IMG/VR virus record: IMGVR_UViG_3300037585_004335
Coordinates: 1 to 37,911 of that record
DNA from: a virus
Direction: 5' to 3' (one strand)
Length of the DNA: 37,911 nucleotides
The notes beneath the pieces were generated by a model. It had not been told where the DNA came from. It ran no database searches and saw nothing but the letters and a program-made list of their open reading frames with translations. Both the position numbers and the translations under genes were made by a program. This document shows, in pieces, positions 31,801 through 37,911 of this stretch. Each line of letters starts with the position of its first letter. Position 1 is the first letter of the stretch.

Positions 31801-33856
31801 TAAAATTTGGTGAAAACCCGGTTTGTTTATCTGATTTTAAACTTAAATTAGAAAATGCCCATTTACCACGGCGTACCACAAAATATACATCTATATCTTG
31901 TTCTTTTAAATTTTTAAAATATAATAATATTGGAACATCATCAAACGATTGTCCAGGTGTTAATTCTATAGTGGATATACGTGTACCTAAATTAAATTCA
32001 TTTACTGGAATATCTAGATTAGAAACTTTATATTGGTTAATGTATTCTGAATTTGTTTCTATTGTATTACTACTTCCAGATATATAAACGTCCAATCTAG
32101 GATATTTGATATTTAGATCAGTTGATACAGTATCTTCCGCAGTTGCATTTAATGTTAATTCGTATCTAGTATTTTCATATGCAATCGGATGGTATTCAGA
32201 TTTTAAATGCAAATACCCAAAACGATTTGATGTGGAATCAAATGCAGAATCAGGCGTCAGTTCAATTCCATCTAATAAAACGTCAGGTTTATACGCGGCA
32301 GTTAATGCAACTTCAGGTGTAACAAACCCATTAGCCGTTTCCCAATATTTATTAAAATCGTTTAAATCAGTAAAAAATCCAATACGATTATAAACCATTC
32401 CAATCGATTGAATTGATTCGTATGATGTTACATCTTCTAATATTTCCACTTGTTCAACTTCAACTGAACCGGCGTCTATAAAATCTCCAAATTGACCAGA
32501 TGGTTTATATAATGTTTGTATTTTATGTACATCACCTGTAGCTGGTTCAATATTTGATAATACAATTTCTGCAAATGATTGTGATTGTTGTGTTTCTGAT
32601 AATACAAATGGTAATACAAAACTACATGTGAAATTTGATGTTGCATTTATATCTTTTATTTCATGTTGAGATTGTGCACCATTAGTTATAAAAGAAAATG
32701 CTCCAAATGTATTTTCTTCTGTATTTTTAAATCCTTTAGTTTGAAATACATTTGCCTTTGTACTTGATAATATTTTATCAATAACAAATGTATAACTTCC
32801 AGAAAGTTGTATTGCTGTATCGCCTAATTCATAACTAGTAACAGCGGCCCAATCTGTTGTAACCTGAGAATTTGGTATAAGACGTCCATTAGCATCTATT
32901 AAACTATTACCTTGAAGTAAATCAACATTTGGATTCACAATTGTTATAGTACCTCCTTCCATGGAAGATGATAATGCAAATCCGTTAGTTTCTAACCTAC
33001 TAAATGTTGATATTGTAACAATTTCTGCACTTTCTACTTCAACCGGTTGGCCTTTTTTATTAGCTGCTTCATCAGTTGGAGATGTTTTAAATTTTTTAAC
33101 TTCGGGTATTATTACTACTTGTTTTCCAACCGATTTCATTGGAGTTTTAGCTGATGCGGCTCCTTCGTAATTTGCTTTTTCTTCTTTAAATATAGGTGAA
33201 GAAATTTTTGGTGGTGCTGTAGTAGCCGGAATTGCTTTTAATGTAACTGTACCAGTACCTGGCTTATCTACTGCTACATCAGTTAAATTTATAGGTTGAA
33301 AATATCTATTAACACGTTCACGTACTATTGCCTTAGGATATGGACGAGTAAATATTATTTCAGTATTATTTTTTGAATTTTCTGGTGCAATTGCAATTGC
33401 TCGAGACCATAATATATTTGGATTATTTATATAATTTACATCTTGCCAATTTTTCGAAGTTGGTATAACATTACCATTATCTAAATCAAATCGCGTCCGG
33501 CCTGCGATATATACTCTACCAATGCCAGGAGCAGTTTTTCCTGGAAAAATGTATATAGCAATAACTCGGGTACCATCATGTTCTAAATAGTTAAGTGGTT
33601 CATAATATATTGGATCGCCATTAAAATCTAATATTTCAAAATGTATTTTAGAATTTTTTACTAATGTATTTGAATTATTAGCACGAATTTTTATTAAATT
33701 TTTTCCGGCTGTGAATCGTTTAGGAAAATCGACTACGTCGAATATACCATCAGATATTAATGATGTATCACGAAATTCAATTGTAGGATAATTTTCTAAA
33801 TCAATCTTTGTAACACGTTTTTCAAGTTCTCCTTGATTCCATGTACCTGCAGCCAT
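28820..33856 (-). CDS. Very large tail fibre / virion structural protein
   Basis: 1678 residues, the longest gene here. The N-terminal ~280 residues (KRFTAGKNLIKIRANNSNTL, VIAIYIFPGKTAPGIGRVYI) form a distinct region that I associate with baseplate-attached fibres of marine T4-like phages. A middle part of beta-sandwich character (about 300-800) follows. The C-terminal half has repeated shaft elements; FFIGTEDSQFVSGSNNNVEI near 860 and FFLGTLGTQFVSGSNGNLEI near 1500 are copies of one module, each followed by SSSxFHL. Two GTVGGWTL/IGSWIIND elements precede a long ENARIRGTLST shaft. The C-terminal ~150 residues have a Cys pair (EQCSMPGFGADPICTNR). A GAGGTAA site precedes the ATG. It resembles a long-fibre proximal subunit; host contact is inferred. 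Confidence 0.85.
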   Translation of the reverse strand: MAAGTWNQGELEKRVTKIDLENYPTIEFRDTSLISDGIFDVVDFPKRFTAGKNLIKIRANNSNTLVKNSKIHFEILDFNGDPIYYEPLNYLEHDGTRVIAIYIFPGKTAPGIGRVYIAGRTRFDLDNGNVIPTSKNWQDVNYINNPNILWSRAIAIAPENSKNNTEIIFTRPYPKAIVRERVNRYFQPINLTDVAVDKPGTGTVTLKAIPATTAPPKISSPIFKEEKANYEGAASAKTPMKSVGKQVVIIPEVKKFKTSPTDEAANKKGQPVEVESAEIVTISTFSRLETNGFALSSSMEGGTITIVNPNVDLLQGNSLIDANGRLIPNSQVTTDWAAVTSYELGDTAIQLSGSYTFVIDKILSSTKANVFQTKGFKNTEENTFGAFSFITNGAQSQHEIKDINATSNFTCSFVLPFVLSETQQSQSFAEIVLSNIEPATGDVHKIQTLYKPSGQFGDFIDAGSVEVEQVEILEDVTSYESIQSIGMVYNRIGFFTDLNDFNKYWETANGFVTPEVALTAAYKPDVLLDGIELTPDSAFDSTSNRFGYLHLKSEYHPIAYENTRYELTLNATAEDTVSTDLNIKYPRLDVYISGSSNTIETNSEYINQYKVSNLDIPVNEFNLGTRISTIELTPGQSFDDVPILLYFKNLKEQDIDVYFVVRRGKWAFSNLSLKSDKQTGFSPNFTRINTRIPSEFLETPLTFKFRYFDIGNNKAQAETSVFPVTFYGDNLVIDGDNNLLNGSVYIGNTIGSGIELAGVNSGFIRSIGYEGFKSASRTDQPGGFMLYTGSVLPDAPDNYAGVGIEIVQDSSSYFKFDTTNGIDIRTKKFFIGTEDSQFVSGSNNNVEISSSNFHLKPDGGLVIGGDTVIKADLSVDQLFLPAGTDADDARAYIDSNGVAKFSGDAGGAYKVVFNGNGTSTIGSWIINDASLSGGSGGTTIALTPGSGIHMGDATFGSAPFSVTNAGVLKASSGTVGGWTLASDRITGGDMIIRENGTIESAGFQTNVPGSGFRLTAASGGFLEVENARIRGTLSTAVFEKETVNAVGGQLYVANSTVLTASIENPNGSYSSTDTTMSVVNVSGFTDGEILSAKKVSDTGFQTEYLKVNSASRNDPSSDINLSGKIFVTRAYGHGVAGDSGSLGGAPGGSQTYTGSQVIVSTGKIGTGYIRLNANPNDQATPYMQIVERTGNGIYDLDLKAQLGDLSGITDNINGTDVSGFGLYTDNAFLKGGIIATYGSIGTLNIGSESISIGAGAHDDENTAFFVSGGGEFSLGDQLVWDGTNLTVRGSITITNPQPGFVTPAQTGSITDGFVSNDATSSLLSSDDTGSFLTPDDTGSLLTAAATESLENPATYQFGGTDGFTLGTHTVSTGLNMNADFLGYFDSTTPKTFMSSSGDFYLGGTGGAFKWDESEGSLLVSGSNVTLFTPQFFLGTLGTQFVSGSNGNLEISSSGFHLTTAGDLTASNADFDGYAVARALREKVITINASNMHLYIIRTQGSEALDGTFAYKGVVVDNLTTFTSTLVLDGSRGGEIVSHVILDLDLLMEDLPVNPVQEQCSMPGFGADPICTNRVTANGAGTEYTNGYYTRAMNTSGTETSFPDTLTMSTGKYAGALRYIIGPPAVGGAVKTPVTISTSATANVEFYMPLEPVAGDTGFGSIATGLREFESTSQIFERD

Positions 33857-33872
33857 ACGTTACCTCTATTTC

Positions 33873-33884
33873 ATATAAATATTA
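33873..33884. promoter_or_regulatory. Intergenic ATATTTAT element, site 7
   Basis: TAATATTTATATGAAAT in gene direction. The leading TAA is the stop codon of the nuclease-ATPase gene, so the element starts at the stop. The fibre ATG follows 17 nt later after a GAGG site. Confidence 0.4.
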
Positions 33885-36800
33885 GGTATAGGCAATTTCA
33901 GAATATCCGTTAACTTTTTTAATTTCTACCAATTTATCTACAATGTCACGCATTGCATCAATATGGGATATACACATAATAAATCCAAATTGTGATTTTA
34001 AATAATCGAATAACATATACATTGAATTTAAATTATCAGAATCTAAAACACCGAAGCCTTCATCTATAGCTAAGAAATTTGGTCTAGGTAAATTTGATAC
34101 ATTAATTAATGAAGTACGAATTGCTAAAGATGAAATAAATTTTTCCATTCCGGAAGTTAATTCTAATGGCCAATAATTATCATCATCATAAACAATATAA
34201 GCATTTATATTCTTACCATCAGTATCCATTACCATAGTAAAGTCAACTATCTGATTAAGTATATTATTTATTTCAGATTCTATTTGTGGTAATGCTTTTG
34301 ATATTAAATGATATGGTACACCATCACGATTAACTGCTTTTTGATAATATTCATAAGCTTGATATTGTTGTTCTAATGTTTTTAATCTATTAATACCGGT
34401 ATTAGCATCTTCACGACTTTTTTCAGCCATTTTTAATTTACCTGATAAATTTAATAATTTAGAATCTAATCCGTTTAATTCAATATTTACAGTTGTTATT
34501 TCATCTCGTATTTCTTTAATTTCAGAATTTTTCTTTTTATTGAATTCAATATTATCTTTTTGTCGTTTTGCTTTTGTTAATTGTTTTTTATAGTCAGAAA
34601 TTTTAACAAACAATGTTTCAATATCCCATTCACATTTACTATGTTCATGTTCTATATTAGTTAATATTTGTTTCCATTTATTAACATCAGACTTAAATGC
34701 ATTTAAAATATCTACTTTATATTGCGGGTCATCTTTTAATAGATCGGCTATTTTATTTCCAATATCATCTATATCAAATAATATTTGTTGTTCTTCATCA
34801 ATTAATCTTGGTAATAAATCTGCAACTTGTTTAGTTTCATGAAGCCATGGATTAGCCATACAAAATTTACATTCTGGGTCCCATTCATGTTTATCTAATT
34901 TAGATACCATTTTTTGAGCATGTTGAATTTTAAGTTGTTTAAATTTTAAATCGTTATTTAATTTAACAACATCTGATTTATATGTTTTAATATTTTCTAA
35001 TTGTGCTACTAATTTATCTTCATCAACTGAATCTATTTTAGATTGTGTATTATTTATTAAATCTTTTTTAGATACTATCATACCAGCTTTTTGATCTCTA
35101 TCTTGTATATATTCTTGTAACTGTATTTTAGCTTGTTCAATTTTATTTGATATAGCTTCTGGTTCTAATGTTCCATCAACTTTTTTTATTTCCTTTGTCA
35201 TAACAAAAATGATATCATTTAAATTTGATTTCATTTCTTCATGTTCAGTTTTATCTATTTTCATTTGTTCATATGAACCGGTAAATTGAGATATAGTATC
35301 TTTTGCTGATGATAAATCTGTTGAAAAATCTTTTCTTTTATATTCACGAATAAGGGCTGCAGTTTCTCTAATATCTTCGTGTCCGATTAAATATTGTTTT
35401 TCAAATATATCTAAATCTAAAAATTGAGATAAAAGATCTTTACGTTCTCTTTGTGTTTTATCAATAAACCCAGTATTATTATTTTGTAATGATAATGCGG
35501 TTAAAACAAAATCTTCATATGAACCTAAATATTGCTTTATACTTTTATTTGTTGAATCTCGCTGTTCGCCGTTTAAACTTTCATGATTACCAGATTCATC
35601 AATCCGCCAAAAATCTACATTTAATTTAACATGGCCATTACTTTGTTTCTTTGCTTTACGTTCAATAAAATATGTATATTTTCCTAAATCGAATTCAAAT
35701 TTACATTGGAAATTAGATTTTTTATTATTTAATACATGTGCTGCTTTTTTTGTTCGCGAACATTTATCAAAACAACAAAATGCTAATGCATCTAACAACG
35801 TTGATTTACCAGAAGCATTTGGAGCAAATAATCCATATGTTCCATTCATATTTGAAAAATCTATAGAATTATTTGTACCATAACTAAACATGTTCGAAAA
35901 CTCAAAACGTTTTGGCGTCCATGTTATATTTCTAGTTAATGTACTTGTTGGTAATTTACTATGTACTTGTCTATTAATATACCTAACAGTATCTAATAAT
36001 TCATCATCTAAAGCATATTCATCTGTTAAATAATCTGTAATTACTTTATTTTGCCATTCAACATCACGTATATTACCAAAATTAATTTTATTTTTTGAAT
36101 CAGTAGTATTCAATGCATTAACTTTTTGTAATGCAATATCCTGTACTTTATATTGAGATTTAACATCTGCAATAATACGTTTTAATGTTGCTGAATCAGT
36201 ATCTTTTACCTTAAATCTTAATCTAGGACGTAAAGGTATTTTATCGTTAGGATTTGTTATTTTACCAGCATCTACATGAAATGTATAATATCCATAATCA
36301 TTTTCAATCTCTACAAATTCACAATTTTTAGACTCTAAATTCCATACCATTATTCCATGACCTAAAGCTTCACCATGATTTTGTTGAATTAATGATCCAG
36401 CATATGCAACTGTTTTATCATCATCTAAAAATTGCGGCTTATGAATATCTCCTAATAAAACTAAATCATGTCCTTTAAATATGTCAGTCGTTACATGAGT
36501 ATTACTTAATACAAATCCGGCATCTGTTGATGCATTATGCACTGAGCCATGATGTAATGCAATCTTATAATCTCCTTCAAAACCATCTGCTTTTATATAA
36601 TCAACCGGTTTATCGAACACCGACATTACGTTAAAGTGTACTCCGGCCATACTATATACACCGTTGTCTTTAAGATAGTGTAAGTTTTGATGATTCAAGG
36701 CTTTAACAATAGGAGATAACGCATCTAAGCGATAGTTATTATTTAGGTTACAATCATGATTACCAGTAATTACTATAGTCGGTGCTAAATCTGCTAATCG

Positions 36801-37034
36801 TTTAAAAAAATCTGATACTACTGATATTAATTCCGGAGACATATCTGTTTTAGCATGTACAATATCTCCAGCCACATATATTAATGATTCCGGTGTTTTT
36901 GTTTTTTTAATATATGAATATAAACGTTTAAATACTAATCTATATTCTTTATGACGTTTAACATTTCTAACATGTACATCAGCAATGTGAAATATCTTAT
37001 CAATCTTCTCTATTCCAATATCTATATCGTGCAT
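33882..37034 (-). CDS. SbcD/Mre11 nuclease and SbcC/Rad50 ATPase fused in one chain (T4 gp47-gp46)
   Basis: 1050 residues. Residues ~10-330 are a metallophosphoesterase with ADVHVRN (Asp19, His21), GDIVH (Asp57), GNHD (92-94), ALHHGS (161-162) and GDIHKP (His198), so all nuclease motifs are present. Residues ~375-1045 are the SMC-like ATPase: Walker A APNASGKST at 404-412, Q-loop ALSLQNNNTGF, a coiled-coil arm, zinc hook Cys722-x2-Cys725, return coil, signature ELTSGMEKF at 958-966, Walker B FLAIDEGF at 987-994, D-loop VLD and the final His in CISHIDA. In T4, gp47 and gp46 are separate proteins that resect DNA ends for recombination-dependent replication. Here one uninterrupted reading frame covers both, nuclease first. 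The start overlaps the primase gene by 13 nt. Confidence 0.95.
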   Translation of the reverse strand: MHDIDIGIEKIDKIFHIADVHVRNVKRHKEYRLVFKRLYSYIKKTKTPESLIYVAGDIVHAKTDMSPELISVVSDFFKRLADLAPTIVITGNHDCNLNNNYRLDALSPIVKALNHQNLHYLKDNGVYSMAGVHFNVMSVFDKPVDYIKADGFEGDYKIALHHGSVHNASTDAGFVLSNTHVTTDIFKGHDLVLLGDIHKPQFLDDDKTVAYAGSLIQQNHGEALGHGIMVWNLESKNCEFVEIENDYGYYTFHVDAGKITNPNDKIPLRPRLRFKVKDTDSATLKRIIADVKSQYKVQDIALQKVNALNTTDSKNKINFGNIRDVEWQNKVITDYLTDEYALDDELLDTVRYINRQVHSKLPTSTLTRNITWTPKRFEFSNMFSYGTNNSIDFSNMNGTYGLFAPNASGKSTLLDALAFCCFDKCSRTKKAAHVLNNKKSNFQCKFEFDLGKYTYFIERKAKKQSNGHVKLNVDFWRIDESGNHESLNGEQRDSTNKSIKQYLGSYEDFVLTALSLQNNNTGFIDKTQRERKDLLSQFLDLDIFEKQYLIGHEDIRETAALIREYKRKDFSTDLSSAKDTISQFTGSYEQMKIDKTEHEEMKSNLNDIIFVMTKEIKKVDGTLEPEAISNKIEQAKIQLQEYIQDRDQKAGMIVSKKDLINNTQSKIDSVDEDKLVAQLENIKTYKSDVVKLNNDLKFKQLKIQHAQKMVSKLDKHEWDPECKFCMANPWLHETKQVADLLPRLIDEEQQILFDIDDIGNKIADLLKDDPQYKVDILNAFKSDVNKWKQILTNIEHEHSKCEWDIETLFVKISDYKKQLTKAKRQKDNIEFNKKKNSEIKEIRDEITTVNIELNGLDSKLLNLSGKLKMAEKSREDANTGINRLKTLEQQYQAYEYYQKAVNRDGVPYHLISKALPQIESEINNILNQIVDFTMVMDTDGKNINAYIVYDDDNYWPLELTSGMEKFISSLAIRTSLINVSNLPRPNFLAIDEGFGVLDSDNLNSMYMLFDYLKSQFGFIMCISHIDAMRDIVDKLVEIKKVNGYSEIAYT

Positions 37035-37911
37035 AATATTTTTTGTTCCATTAATTTTTCTTGTGATAATCTACATGTTTGTTCTATTTCGTATTTTATT
37101 TGTTTAAAGCCTAATTCACTTGGATCTGATTCGGGTAAATCAACAAAATAAACATCTAATCCATTTGCCATGAAATATTCAGCCGCTTCTAATGCTTGTT
37201 TTCGCGCGTCCATATCTAAACAGATATATATTTCTTTTACACCCTTTTCAACAATACGCTTTTTAAGAGTATTTGAAATAGTTTTACCGAATAATGGAAT
37301 TGCATTACGTTTAATTGCAATTGCATCAAATGCTCCTTCTACTAATATAATTGGCATATTCCAATTTATATGTAATTCAAATCCTACAATATCTTTTGAT
37401 GCATTTGGGTTCTTATGTTTATAATCAGTATCATAATATGCACGCCCTACAAAATAATTTAAACTACCATTTGCATCATAACTTGGAATAATTATTTTCC
37501 CATTATATAATCCATTAGTACAATATCCTATTCTATATTTAAGTATATCATATATAGTAATACCTCTATTCTTTAAATAATATATAGCATTACGATATTC
37601 CGGTGCTTTTGTATCAATTTTCCATAATGGAATATATTCTTCAGGTAATTGTAAAACTGGGGTATCGGTTGTTGTTTTAGCCGGGCGATATTCAACATCA
37701 TCTAATAATTGAATTAATCGTGATATCTTTTCTCTCTGAACGTTTAATTTACGAAATAATACAGTTAATTTTCTACCAGCTGCGTTACATACCCAACAAT
37801 GCCAATGTTGAGAAACAATATTAACTTCCATTTTCTTTTTAGTAGTAGGACAGAAAGGACAATGAAACGCGATATTATCATTCGAGTTTATTTTACCTTT
37901 ACCTAATACGG
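37022..37911 (-). CDS. 61: DnaG-type primase with Toprim domain, 5' end cut by window edge
   Basis: The frame stays open through the right edge, so the true start is outside the window. The first visible ATG (37831) is internal: the frame upstream encodes HCPFC, which with the HCWVC after it forms a CHC2-type zinc-binding site (Cys-x2-Cys, 16 residues, Cys-x2-Cys). About 296 residues are visible. The catalytic part contains the RepA/DnaG-like YYLKNRGI and GKIIIPSYDANG segments, then the Toprim motifs VEGAFDAIAI (Glu then Asp) and YICLDMDARKQA (DxD). This is the product that lays RNA primers for lagging-strand synthesis with the phage helicase (T4 gp61 role). The stop overlaps the nuclease-ATPase start by 13 nt, a coupled replication-recombination pair. 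Confidence 0.92.
   Translation of the reverse strand, partial: VLGKGKINSNDNIAFHCPFCPTTKKKMEVNIVSQHWHCWVCNAAGRKLTVLFRKLNVQREKISRLIQLLDDVEYRPAKTTTDTPVLQLPEEYIPLWKIDTKAPEYRNAIYYLKNRGITIYDILKYRIGYCTNGLYNGKIIIPSYDANGSLNYFVGRAYYDTDYKHKNPNASKDIVGFELHINWNMPIILVEGAFDAIAIKRNAIPLFGKTISNTLKKRIVEKGVKEIYICLDMDARKQALEAAEYFMANGLDVYFVDLPESDPSELGFKQIKYEIEQTCRLSQEKLMEQKILCTI

Noticed and set aside
37831-37833. ATG 37831 as the primase start
   Set aside because: The open frame upstream encodes the first Cys pair of the primase zinc site, so the gene extends past the window edge.
1-37911. tRNA genes, insertion sequences, integrase or attachment sites
   Set aside because: Coding density is nearly complete, and none of the short gaps contains a cloverleaf, transposase fragment or terminal inverted repeats that I can recognise.

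Overview
The window is a single-strand block of late genes from a T4-like contractile-tailed phage. Every gene I can support lies on the minus strand, so transcription runs from high to low coordinates. The DNA is A+T-rich, roughly two-thirds A+T by eye. The T4 hallmarks are a terminase large subunit (gp17), portal (gp20), prohead protease (gp21), scaffold (gp22), major capsid protein (gp23), a DnaG/Toprim primase and an SbcC/SbcD-type recombination nuclease. Gene content and divergence suggest one of the distant aquatic T4-like phages. The host cannot be named. Many genes have clear Shine-Dalgarno sites, which argues against a host that ignores them. Both window edges cut a gene.

Layout in transcription order. 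(1) 37911-33882: primase (5' end cut), then one long gene fusing the Mre11/SbcD-like nuclease and the Rad50/SbcC-like ATPase, which are separate genes 47 and 46 in T4. (2) 33856-26025: a first fibre cluster of a 1678-residue fibre protein, a free-standing S74-type chaperone, a small protein and a 663-residue fibre protein. (3) 25995-23539: an 818-residue protein joining an NMN-adenylyltransferase-like domain to a DNA/RNA-ligase-like domain. (4) 23501-21696: small proteins (one with a four-cysteine zinc site, one coiled coil) and a holin-like membrane protein. (5) 21658-14498: packaging and prohead genes gp17, gp20, several small unknowns and gp21, ending in a phage ribosomal protein S21 and a terminator. 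(6) 14310-11541: gp22 and gp23 as a separate unit with its own promoter-like site, a structured leader and a strong terminator. (7) 11432-9848: a PhoH-like ATPase and two unknown proteins. (8) 9836-1: a second fibre cluster of four genes joined by overlapping or touching stop and start codons, the last running off the left edge.

The genes cover capsid building (gp20, 21, 22, 23), DNA packaging (gp17), lysis (holin-like), host recognition (two large fibre sets) and DNA replication/recombination (primase, SbcDC fusion). S21, PhoH and the adenylyltransferase-ligase fusion are auxiliary functions placed inside the virion block.

The most interesting points are the adenylyltransferase-ligase fusion, the one-chain Mre11-Rad50 protein, S21 inserted between protease and scaffold genes, a recurrent ATATTTAT element in most of the larger intergenic gaps, and repeat-driven remodelling of the fibre genes. 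No tRNA, CRISPR array, insertion sequence, integrase or reverse transcriptase was seen. No gene-free stretch exceeds 190 bases.
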